From assembly GCA_951812975.1 (NCBI GenBank), contig CATOTC010000001.1, positions 1,210,001 through 1,274,000 of the forward strand: DNA of 64,000 nucleotides, in the 5' to 3' direction. Positions 50,819 to 58,867 of this stretch are shown piece by piece. Position 1 is the first letter of the stretch. Each line of letters opens with the position of its first letter. The stretch is from an uncultured Acidimicrobiales bacterium (GTDB lineage Bacteria > Actinomycetota > Acidimicrobiia > Acidimicrobiales > Aldehydirespiratoraceae). The position numbers and the translations under genes were made by a program. A model generated the notes under the pieces. That model did not search any database. It was not told where the DNA came from and saw only the letters and a list, made by a program, of their open reading frames with translations.

Positions 50819-52342
50819 TCACACCATCCATGGGACCAGGTCGAGAGGCGCCGGTTTTTTGTCAGGTGGAGCATTGAACGAGGCGGTTTGTCTTCCGTCG
50901 CGGAACACCATGATGCGGTTCGACAACCCGATGGCCTCTTCTAGGGTGTCTGCAAGTAGCAGCACAGCCACCCCGCGTTCGGCCGCATCCCGAATCACAT
51001 CGTAGACATCGACCTTTGCACCAACGTCGAGACCTCTGGTAGGTGTCACCACTACCAACACTCGCAGGCGATCCGAGAGCAACCACTTCGCTAAGACGAC
51101 CTTCTGCTGATTGCCACCGCTAAGGGATCGCATCGGAACCTCAACGCCGGGCGTCTTGACTCGGAGGCGGTCGATCCACTCGCGCGTCACGGCTTTCTCA
51201 CGCTTCCGCGACACGACAAATCTGGTCGCGAACTCGTCTAGGTAAGCAAGCGTGAGGTTCTCGCGGACGGACAGGCTCAACAGCACCCCTTCTGTCTTTC
51301 GTTCTGAAGGGATGTAACCGATACCCAGTGCAGCGGAATCAGAAGGGAGACGGATATCCGCAGTCTTGCCGTCGACGGCAATCTCGCCGGAGGCTCTGTC
51401 CAAAATCCCGACAACACCTTTGGCTACACCCTCGATACCTGAACCTTCAGTCCCGACGAAGGCTACGACCTCGCCACCATGCAGTTTGAACGAGATCGGC
51501 TCTTTGAGACCCTCGACCAGCAAATTGTCGACCCGGAGACGAACGGCGTCGAATTCGGTCCGCTGCCGCTCACTGACGAAGTAGTCATCGGAGTGTTCGG
51601 CGCCGACCATGAGGAGGTGGAGGTCGTGTTCGCTTGTCTCACTCGGCGCCCGCTCCGCGACTACCTCCCCGTCGCGCAGAACGTATACACGGTCGCTGAC
51701 CTGGAGGACTTCATCTAAACGATGCGAGATAAAGATCACCGCGATCTCACTCCGCAGCTTGTCTAGGAGACTGAACAAGCGCTCGAGATCGCCGCCTTCA
51801 AGCACTGATGTCGGTTCGTCGAGCAACAGGATCGGCGGATGATCGGAGCTCTCACCGATCAGGAGCGCCTTGGCGATCTCAACCATCTGGCGTTGAACGA
51901 AGCTCAGGTCTTCAACCACTGTCTTGGGGTCGAGATCGATCCCTACCCGGTCGAGTGCTTCGCGTGCGAGCTTGCGCCGCTCGAAGCGGCGAATAATGCC
52001 GAAGCTCGTCAGCGCCTTCTCACGGCCAAGAAAGAGGTTTTCGGCGATGGTTAGGTTGGGGATCAGTGATTGCTCTTGGAAGACCATGCCAATACCGATC
52101 GCGTTGGCGTCGCCGACGCCACGGAGTTTGGTGGCCCGTCCGTTAATCAGCACCTCGCCCGAACTCGGCTGTTCGACACCAGTGACAATCTTGAGCAGCG
52201 TCGACTTACCTGCGCCATTTTCGCCAATCAGCCCGAGGACTTCACCGGCGCGAAGCTCAAGGGTCACGTCGTTGAGAGCGACCGTTCCGGGGTACTCCTT
52301 CACCAGATCTCGAACGGCCAAGACTGCAGACATGTCGGTCAT
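50819..52342 (-). CDS. Ribose-type ABC transporter ATPase (RbsA/MglA-like), two ATPase domains
   Basis: The first domain is complete: Walker A GENGAGKSTLLK, VFQEQSLIPNLTIAENLFLG, LSFVQRQMVEIAKAL and LLLDEPTSVLEGGD. The second domain has the usual degenerate Walker A (GTEGSGIEGVAKG) but a good signature LSGGNQQKVVLAKWL, and its Walker B (VLVVVTPTRGLD) has Thr-Pro where Asp-Glu is expected. ATG 52342 (MTDMSAVLAV) overlaps the preceding permease stop by four bases. Confidence 0.92.
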   Translation of the reverse strand: MTDMSAVLAVRDLVKEYPGTVALNDVTLELRAGEVLGLIGENGAGKSTLLKIVTGVEQPSSGEVLINGRATKLRGVGDANAIGIGMVFQEQSLIPNLTIAENLFLGREKALTSFGIIRRFERRKLAREALDRVGIDLDPKTVVEDLSFVQRQMVEIAKALLIGESSDHPPILLLDEPTSVLEGGDLERLFSLLDKLRSEIAVIFISHRLDEVLQVSDRVYVLRDGEVVAERAPSETSEHDLHLLMVGAEHSDDYFVSERQRTEFDAVRLRVDNLLVEGLKEPISFKLHGGEVVAFVGTEGSGIEGVAKGVVGILDRASGEIAVDGKTADIRLPSDSAALGIGYIPSERKTEGVLLSLSVRENLTLAYLDEFATRFVVSRKREKAVTREWIDRLRVKTPGVEVPMRSLSGGNQQKVVLAKWLLSDRLRVLVVVTPTRGLDVGAKVDVYDVIRDAAERGVAVLLLADTLEEAIGLSNRIMVFRDGRQTASFNAPPDKKPAPLDLVPWMV

Positions 52343-53370
52343 GCAACCACCCTCAGCTTGGCCCGCGACGACCAATTCATCGCGATGACGGCCGCAATGA
52401 CGATGCCGCCCTCGGCGGCGTCTTGCAGGAACGGATCGACGCCCGCAAGGATCATGCCATTTCGCAAGACGATCATGATCACAATTCCCACGCTGCTCTG
52501 AAGCACACCGCCCCTGCCACCCGAAAGCAAAGTCCCTCCGAGCACAACACCCGCGATCGTGGTGAAGAGCCGACCCTGAGACGCAGTGACGTCGGCAACA
52601 CCTGCCCGGCCAAGGGCGAACGCCCCCGCCAGGCCTGACAACATCCCGGCAAGTGCAAACACCGTGACCTTTACCCGACGGACACGGACGCCACTCTGCG
52701 CCGCAAGTTCCTCGTTCCCTCCGATTGCGTAGATATGACGACCGAGCCGTGTGAAGCGAAGCACTACCGCACCGAGGACAACCACAACGAGCGCTATGTA
52801 GAACATCTGCTGGATTCCGAATCGCTGCTCGATCACCCAGCTGCGCGCTTCCAGATCAATCCGCGGGGGTTGGCGTCCGAGGAGTTTCTGCGCGACGCCG
52901 ATCCCGACGAACCAGGTCCCGAAGGTGACCATGAACGACGGGATTCGAAGGTACGCATTCACAAGGCCGTTCGCCAACCCGAAGCTGGCACCGATACCAA
53001 GCCCAATGAGGATCGCCAAGACGCCAAGATCATTATCGTTCACATTGTTGGCCGCCAAGAGCGCAATGCTGAACATCGCGGCGACCATGACACCTTCGAT
53101 CGACAAGTCGATGGCGCCAAGCAGAATGACCATCGCCAGCCCCACCCCGAGTACGAGCGGTATCGCGCTCTGGTTAGCCACAGTCTTTAGGTTTGCTGCC
53201 GTTGCGAACTTACTGTTGAGAAGCGTCAGCACCAGCATAAGCAGCAGAAGCGTCAGCACCGGACCCCAAGCAGCGAGCCGACGCCGTCGGCGTGGTGTGA
53301 GCCAGGATCCTCCACGATCGACCACGCCACTCCTGTTCTTTTTCTGAGCGGTGTCTACCGCGGACTCCAC
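52339..53370 (-). CDS. Ribose-type ABC transporter permease (RbsC-like), first
   Basis: This 343-residue polytopic permease starts with a basic cytoplasmic leader (TPRRRRRLAAWGPVL). Hallmarks are LGVGLAMVILLGAIDLSIEG, GRHIYAIGGNEELAAQSGVR and GVVLGGTLLSGGRGGVLQS. It leads the transporter operon (permease, ATPase, permease, TIM-barrel enzyme). Its ATG at 53370 is 45 bp from a candidate LacI operator at 53415-53428. Confidence 0.92.
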   Translation of the reverse strand: MESAVDTAQKKNRSGVVDRGGSWLTPRRRRRLAAWGPVLTLLLLMLVLTLLNSKFATAANLKTVANQSAIPLVLGVGLAMVILLGAIDLSIEGVMVAAMFSIALLAANNVNDNDLGVLAILIGLGIGASFGLANGLVNAYLRIPSFMVTFGTWFVGIGVAQKLLGRQPPRIDLEARSWVIEQRFGIQQMFYIALVVVVLGAVVLRFTRLGRHIYAIGGNEELAAQSGVRVRRVKVTVFALAGMLSGLAGAFALGRAGVADVTASQGRLFTTIAGVVLGGTLLSGGRGGVLQSSVGIVIMIVLRNGMILAGVDPFLQDAAEGGIVIAAVIAMNWSSRAKLRVVA

Positions 53371-53414
53371 GATGGCACCTCCCCCTCGCTCAAGAAGCCG
53401 ACGATACTCGTCTG

Positions 53415-53428
53415 AGAAACCGATATAT
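53415..53428. promoter_or_regulatory. Candidate LacI-family operator before the transporter operon
   Basis: AGAAACCGATATAT, two to three changes from the palindrome AGAAATCGATTTCT, lies in an AT-rich patch of the divergent region between the permease operon and the SDR gene. Confidence 0.5.
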
Positions 53429-53524
53429 AACGTAACAATTGCAATTCGTCAACTCCGCCACCTTACAGAAGCGCTGATTGCTAAGGGATTATGGAGCAGT
53501 TTGACGAAATCTCTCGATCACGCT

Positions 53525-53538
53525 AGAAATCGATTTAT
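53525..53538. promoter_or_regulatory. Candidate LacI-family operator overlapping the SDR start
   Basis: AGAAATCGATTTAT is one change from the perfect palindrome AGAAATCGATTTCT. It overlaps the first two bases of the SDR start codon at 53537. Binding there would block transcription or initiation of the rightward SDR-CoA-transferase-dehydrogenase genes. Confidence 0.55.
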
Positions 53539-54292
53539 GTTAAGGAAAGTAGCACTCGTAACGGGCGCAGCCTCAGGTACCGGAGCCGCCACGGCACGCG
53601 CTCTAGCCACGGATGGCTACTCGGTTGCGATACTCGACCGCGATGAAGCTGGTGCTCAGACGGTAGCTCAGGAAATTGCTTCGCAGTCAAGCTCAACTAC
53701 GGTCGCTATCACAACCGACGTGTCTGACCCGGCGTCCGTGCAGGCGTCGGTCAATGCTGCGATCAAGCAGTTCGGGAGAATCGACGCGCTCGTCAACAAC
53801 GCCGGATATGGCATTGCGAAGGGTCTTGAGGACACCACCGACGCCGAGTGGGACGCGCTGATGGCCACTAACGTCAAGGGAGCGTTCCTATGTGCGCGGG
53901 CCACCGTCCCCCATCTACGCGCCTCCGAGGGCACGATCGTGAATATCGGCTCTGTGGCCGGCCAGGTTGGACTTAGGAACCGCGTCGCCTACTGCGCCTC
54001 AAAAGCGGCGATCCATGGCCTCACGAAAGCACTCGCAGTTGATCTTGCCGAGGACAACATTCGAGTGAACGCGGTGGCTCCCGGCACCGTAATGGGACCC
54101 TACTACGACAATCTACGTGATGACGGAGAGTCAACTGAGGTCTTCCACCAACGCCTCGCGGCCCGCCAGCTAATGGGTCGGTGCGGTACACCCGAAGAGA
54201 TCGCGGCGGCCGTCGCCTTCCTTGTCGGCCCGACCAGCTCATTCGCGACGGGGACCATCCTCGTCGTGGACGGCGGTCTTTCAGCCCAGTGA
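53537..54292 (+). CDS. Short-chain dehydrogenase/reductase
   Basis: A classical SDR: cofactor motif LVTGAASGTGAATARALA, NNAGYG, the catalytic Ser in NIGSVAGQVGLRNRVAYCAS with the Tyr and Lys in YCASK, and RVNAVAPGTVMGPYYDN. It ends with the family-typical TGTILVVDGGLSAQ. ATG 53537 (MLRKVALVTG) is preferred; the upstream extension of the frame lies in the promoter region. It probably oxidises the imported polyol/hydroxyacid and is the first gene of the rightward group. Confidence 0.9.
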   Translation: MLRKVALVTGAASGTGAATARALATDGYSVAILDRDEAGAQTVAQEIASQSSSTTVAITTDVSDPASVQASVNAAIKQFGRIDALVNNAGYGIAKGLEDTTDAEWDALMATNVKGAFLCARATVPHLRASEGTIVNIGSVAGQVGLRNRVAYCASKAAIHGLTKALAVDLAEDNIRVNAVAPGTVMGPYYDNLRDDGESTEVFHQRLAARQLMGRCGTPEEIAAAVAFLVGPTSSFATGTILVVDGGLSAQ

Positions 54293-54308
54293 ACGAACAA
54301 GGCCCGCC

Positions 54309-55811
54309 ATGAACGATGTGCAGATTCTCGATCCCGCAGATGCGGTGGCGCTCATCCAGAATGGTGCCACGGTTGCTTTCGCAGCTTCCGGTGGCGGGTT
54401 GCTGGAGCCCGATACCATCTGCCAAGCAGTGCGGCGGAGCTTTGAGGACGAGGAGCAGCCGCGCGACCTTACTCTCATCCACGCTCTCGGAATCGGTGAC
54501 GGCAATGCCAAGGGCCTGAACGCGTTCGGATCACCCGGGATGCTCTCGCGCATCATCGGCGGACACTGGAGTTGGGCCCCCTCGCTCCAACGCCTCGCCG
54601 AGACCGGAGCGGTCGACTCACACGTGTGGCCGGCAGGCGTGATCTCGACGTGGATGCGTGAGATAGGGGCCGGTCGCCCCGGTCTCATCACGAGAACCGG
54701 AATCGACACCTACGTGGATCCTCGCGAGACTCCCGACGACCTCGTGCAACTGATCAGCCTGGGTGACAAAGAGTATCTTTGGTATCGCCCTATCCCAGTT
54801 GATGTCGCCGTGGTTAGGGCAACCTACGCCGACCGCGCAGGAAATCTTGTGTTCGATAGAGAGGCCGCCAAGCTCGACGTTCTCGCGGCTGCGCAAGCCG
54901 CGGCGGCTGACAATGGCACGGTGATTGCCCAAGTCGAGGAAGTAGTCGATCGAGGTGAACTCGATCCACGGTCGGTACACATTCCAGGACTACTTGTCGA
55001 CGTAGTGGTGCCAAGTCCGAATCAGTGGCAAACATACGCCGGGAAGTACGACCCGACGCTGTCCGGGGAGCGACGCTCGCACGGAATTCGGTTAGTCGAG
55101 ACCGACCATCTCGCCAAGAAGATCATCGCCCGCCGCGCCGCCCAAGAAGTCCGTAGCGGCGACACGATTGGGCTCGGGTTCGGAGCCTCAGCAGGTGTCG
55201 CCAACGTGCTCGACGTTACCGGCCGGTTGGACCATGTCACGGTCTGTATCGAGCAAGGCCACGTTGGTGGCCTTCCCGAATCCGGCGATCTTTTTGGTGC
55301 TTCCAGGAATTCCCAAGCCATCCTCTCCTCCACCGACACCTTCGACATGATCGGCGGTGGGGTAATCGATGTCGCCCTGTTGGGCATGGGTGAGACCGAC
55401 AGAGGCGGGGCAATCAACGTCAGCCATCTTGGTACCGTTGTCGGACCGGGAGGGTTCATCGATATCGCCCAGAACGCAGCGCGACTCGTCTTCTGTGGAA
55501 CGTTCACAGCAGCGGGGCTCCGGATCTCTGCGACCGACGGTCGGCTCAGCATCGACAATGAGGGATCGATACGCAAGTTCGTCGCTCGCGTACGCGCTGC
55601 GACGCTGCGCACCGCCAGTCCTGTATGTCGGGCCACCTCAGTCACCTGGGTGACCGAACGGGCTGTCTTTCAACTCGAGGGCGACCGACTCACTCTCACA
55701 GAGATCGCCCCCGGGGTCTCAGTCGAGGCTGACATCCTCGACCAAATGGAGTTCCGACCCAAGATCGAGTCACTCCGGACCATGGATCCCTCGCTGTTTC
55801 AGGAGCTTTGA
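54309..55811 (+). CDS. Acetate/propionate-type CoA-transferase (YdiF/PCT family)
   Basis: The 500-residue fused alpha-beta family I CoA-transferase begins AVALIQNGATVAFAASGGGL. Its N-terminal half ends before GIRLVETDHLAKKIIARRAA, and the C-terminal half has DTIGLGFGASAGVANVL. The likely catalytic Glu is in VTVCIEQGHVGGLPESG. It would activate a short carboxylic acid from an acyl-CoA donor, feeding the next gene. ATG 54309 begins 17 bp after the SDR stop. Confidence 0.88.
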   Translation: MNDVQILDPADAVALIQNGATVAFAASGGGLLEPDTICQAVRRSFEDEEQPRDLTLIHALGIGDGNAKGLNAFGSPGMLSRIIGGHWSWAPSLQRLAETGAVDSHVWPAGVISTWMREIGAGRPGLITRTGIDTYVDPRETPDDLVQLISLGDKEYLWYRPIPVDVAVVRATYADRAGNLVFDREAAKLDVLAAAQAAAADNGTVIAQVEEVVDRGELDPRSVHIPGLLVDVVVPSPNQWQTYAGKYDPTLSGERRSHGIRLVETDHLAKKIIARRAAQEVRSGDTIGLGFGASAGVANVLDVTGRLDHVTVCIEQGHVGGLPESGDLFGASRNSQAILSSTDTFDMIGGGVIDVALLGMGETDRGGAINVSHLGTVVGPGGFIDIAQNAARLVFCGTFTAAGLRISATDGRLSIDNEGSIRKFVARVRAATLRTASPVCRATSVTWVTERAVFQLEGDRLTLTEIAPGVSVEADILDQMEFRPKIESLRTMDPSLFQEL

Positions 55812-55826
55812 GCAAAGGACACGAAA

Positions 55827-56957
55827 ATGCCTGTCAATGAACTACTCGCCGACACTGTTCAACGATTCGCTCGCGATCGGGTAAAACCACTCGCCGAAGA
55901 ACTCGACGACACCGAGCGATTTCCTGCAGACATATTTGCCGAGATGGGGGCGCTCGGTATGTTCGGGATCACCATCCCAGAAGCTGAAGGTGGCGTTGGA
56001 GGAAGCGTCCTCGACTACGCCATCGTTATGGAGGAGTTGGGCTATGGCTACGCATCAGTTGCTGATCAATGTGGCCTGGTTGAGTTGACCACGTCGCTTC
56101 TCGTTCGTTTCGGTACCGCATCGCAAAAGAAGCGCTACCTCGCAGGCCTGCAGGACGCAACGATCAAGCCGGCGTATGCCCTGACCGAGGCGGAGTCAGG
56201 ATCCGATCTTGCGTCGATTCGAACCCGTGCCGTCCAAGATGGGGACACCTGGATTCTAAACGGCGAGAAGGTATACATCCACAACGCGCCGGTCGCCGAC
56301 TTTGCTGTTGTGTTGGCTGTTACCGATCCCGACGCCCGCTCGAGCAAGAGGCTCTCGATGTTTCTTGTAGACATCGACGCAGTCGATGGCGCCGAACGCG
56401 CTTACAAAGAACACAAGATGGGGCAACGGGCCTCGCAAGTAGGCGGCTTCGTGTTCACCGACGCCCGACTCGGCGCTGATGCCCTCCTCGGTGAAATCGG
56501 CACCGGATTCCCCGCAATGATGGAGGTGCTCGACAAAGGTCGTGTGGGAATCGCCGCGCTCGCACTTGGCATCCACCGCGCAGCTCTTGAAGCCGCAGTG
56601 AGCTACGCCAAGGAGCGAAAGCAATTCGGAAAGCCGATCGGTTCAAACCAAGGCATCTCATTCCAACTCGCCGATATGGCCACTGAATACGAGGCGTCGC
56701 GCCAACTCGTCCATCTCGCCGCCAACGCGCTGGACAACGGTGATCCGGCAGCGGCCCTGTGCTCAATGGCCAAACTGTTCGCCTCAGAAGCGGCCGTGCG
56801 AAACTCTTCGAAAGCCGTGCAAGTACATGGCGGAAGCGGGTACATCCGAGGTGTGGAGGTGGAGCGACTTTACCGCGACGCTCGCATCACCATGATCTAC
56901 GAAGGCACCAGTGAAATTCAGCGCCTCATCATCTCGCGCGCCCTGCTCCGCGACTGA
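55827..56957 (+). CDS. Acyl-CoA dehydrogenase
   Basis: This 376-residue FAD enzyme introduces a double bond into acyl-CoA. Visible are the FAD/substrate region KPAYALTEAESGSDLASI, WILNGEKVYIHNAPVAD, RKQFGKPIGSNQ and VQVHGGSGYIRGVEVERLYR. The catalytic Glu is in MIYEGTSEIQRL, near the end, as in short-chain and glutaryl/isovaleryl types. AAAGGACACGAAA precedes ATG 55827. Its electrons would go through ETF to an EtfD-type protein such as the one at 3.2-5.3 kb. Confidence 0.92.
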   Translation: MPVNELLADTVQRFARDRVKPLAEELDDTERFPADIFAEMGALGMFGITIPEAEGGVGGSVLDYAIVMEELGYGYASVADQCGLVELTTSLLVRFGTASQKKRYLAGLQDATIKPAYALTEAESGSDLASIRTRAVQDGDTWILNGEKVYIHNAPVADFAVVLAVTDPDARSSKRLSMFLVDIDAVDGAERAYKEHKMGQRASQVGGFVFTDARLGADALLGEIGTGFPAMMEVLDKGRVGIAALALGIHRAALEAAVSYAKERKQFGKPIGSNQGISFQLADMATEYEASRQLVHLAANALDNGDPAAALCSMAKLFASEAAVRNSSKAVQVHGGSGYIRGVEVERLYRDARITMIYEGTSEIQRLIISRALLRD

Positions 56958-57160
56958 TCTAACCGCTACACGTCGATACGGATGAGGTGGAAGCGGCCAA
57001 GCATCGTGAGATTGCTGAGCCGCTTCAGGAGCACCACGCTTCGCGCCCATCGAACAGTTCGGAATAGAGGCCGATTTGAGCATCGCCAAGGTAAGGCTCC
57101 AAGTGCTCAAATTGACATCAAGGGCATTTCAGCCACCTTGACTGTTCACCGCCAGGGTCC

Positions 57161-58237
57161 TCACAAGTCTGACCACGGGATCCCGAGCCCGGCTGCGAAC
57201 GCTGTCGCTCGCGAAAACGCCATTTCTTCGTCGGCAAAGATCCCGACCTCCCGCGCCAGCATCCACACATTGAGAAGATGTGCTGCGGATCGACCGGACT
57301 CGGCTCCTGCAACCATCCGGAAATGTGACTGGAACCCGCTGAGGTACGCGAGCCATACGACACTGGTCTTGTAGTACTGCGTGGGTGCTTCGAAGATGAG
57401 TCTCGCCAGCGGGACCGTTGGCTCCAGAAGCCTTCGATACTCTTTTTCATTACCTTCAGTGAGCGCCGTCAGGGCACTGGCCGCGATCGCTGCTAGTGGA
57501 TCGAACACCCCGAGCAGTGCGTCGCTAAAACCGTCAGCATCCCCGGCGATGAGATTGACGTAGTTGAAGTCATCTCCCGTATAGAGACGAACGCCGCTTG
57601 GGAGACGGTTCCGGAGGGAGACCTCGAACTGTTCGTCGAGCAAGGAGAGCTTGACGCCATCCACGTGGCCGGTCCCGCAGAGGTCGAGGACAACCTCGCT
57701 GGCTTCCTCAAGCGATGTTGGTGACCAGTAACCAGCGAGTGCTCCGTCGAAACACTCGCCAAGCCAGTGCAAGATGACCGGTCTGCGGGCAGCCGCTAGA
57801 ACACCCCGATAGACGTGGAGGTAATCCGCAGCGCCAGTCGCCACCGCTGCGAGGTGTCGGGAGCACATCACTACCCCTATGCCACCGCGTGATTCCACGT
57901 GCTCAAGCTGTTCGACGTACGCATCGATAAGCGATGCCAGCGATGGTCGGTCCGATGCGGGCAGTTGATCGGTCGTCACTCCACACGCGACTGCGGTTGC
58001 GTCGCCAACCTCGGACAGCGTTGCGTCGATTAGTTCCTTCGCGACCTCCCAGTCGCACCCCATACCCCTCTGCGCCGTGTCCATTGCTTCGGCAATGCCA
58101 AAACCAAGACCTGCGAGATGACGCCTGAACGCCATCGTGGCCTCGAAGTCGACCGCAGCACGGGTATCGCCTTGACTTGAAACCAAGGGGTCCGCGACGA
58201 CGTGCGCTGCGGCGTACGCAACTCGCGACCACATCAC
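57161..58237 (-). CDS. DUF993-family protein
   Basis: This family is distantly related to dihydrodipicolinate synthase-like TIM barrels. Conserved segments are RVAYAAAHVVADPLVSS, FRRHLAGLGFGIAEAMDTAQ, RPVILHWLGECFDGALAGYW and DGVKLSLLDEQFEVSLRNRL. Its function is unproven; it usually sits with sugar isomerases and oxidoreductases, as here. Its ATG overlaps the stop of an aldehyde dehydrogenase remnant (ATGA), so it once belonged to a longer leftward operon. It converges with the acyl-CoA dehydrogenase gene. Confidence 0.82.
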   Translation of the reverse strand: MMWSRVAYAAAHVVADPLVSSQGDTRAAVDFEATMAFRRHLAGLGFGIAEAMDTAQRGMGCDWEVAKELIDATLSEVGDATAVACGVTTDQLPASDRPSLASLIDAYVEQLEHVESRGGIGVVMCSRHLAAVATGAADYLHVYRGVLAAARRPVILHWLGECFDGALAGYWSPTSLEEASEVVLDLCGTGHVDGVKLSLLDEQFEVSLRNRLPSGVRLYTGDDFNYVNLIAGDADGFSDALLGVFDPLAAIAASALTALTEGNEKEYRRLLEPTVPLARLIFEAPTQYYKTSVVWLAYLSGFQSHFRMVAGAESGRSAAHLLNVWMLAREVGIFADEEMAFSRATAFAAGLGIPWSDL

Positions 58238-58410
58238 GGAGCCACCTCCAATGCGGAGTCGTGGTGCGGGACTTGGAGCGGATTCTCACCCAGATATGCG
58301 ACAAGACCAGCGGGGCCGAACTCGCGACCGAGCCCACTGAGACCGAACCCTCCGCGGGGAAGTTCGGGGAATGCCGTGACAAAGGTGTTCGCCCAGATCT
58401 TCCGGCACAT
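58234..58410 (-). pseudogene. C-terminal fragment of an aldehyde dehydrogenase
   Basis: MCRKIWANTFVTAFPELPRG followed by FGLSGLGREFGPAGLVAYLG is the canonical ALDH C-terminus (compare VWVNTY...PFGGVKGSGLGRE). About 58 residues remain; the catalytic domain is missing. The frame upstream of 58410 is unrelated. This marks a deletion boundary of the catabolic cluster. Confidence 0.72.
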
Positions 58411-58867
58411 GGCTGTCCACTTCAGTAATCGATTGCTGATTCGCATCATTCTGATCGTGCTCCGCCGCGGTGTCAATCCACCGATTTCGTCAGCCAGAGA
58501 TCCCCGACATTGGTCCCGAGGTTGCCACTGTGGTGGACCCGGGCACGGCAGACTTGAGCACATTCTCATTGCGCGGTCCAAGCCAGTTTGAGGGCCTCGC
58601 AGCATCGATTCCAGCGATTGCAAGTTCAGCGAGGAGGGCGTGGAGCTCGCCGGTGGAACAAAGGTCGGCGCCTAGATTGTGCATTCTGACCTTCCGGCGA
58701 ACCTGTGATAGGGATATCGATTGCTATGGACCATAAACGCGCAACAGATGCCGATCCGTGCGGTGGTGCGCCGCCACGGTGTGAGCTGAGCCGTGATCAA
58801 CACGCTGGTGCGCACCTGCTCGGGGCTCATCGCTGAGCATCGCCGCCAACAACGCTGGCATTACTTG
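58411..58867. other. Intergenic region without a recognisable gene
   Basis: About 450 bp between the aldehyde dehydrogenase remnant and the SLH/FnIII gene. A minus-strand frame at 58490-58684 (MHNLGADLCSTGELHALLAE onward) has a plausible composition, but I recognise nothing in it. It may be part of the decayed DNA. Confidence 0.35.
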
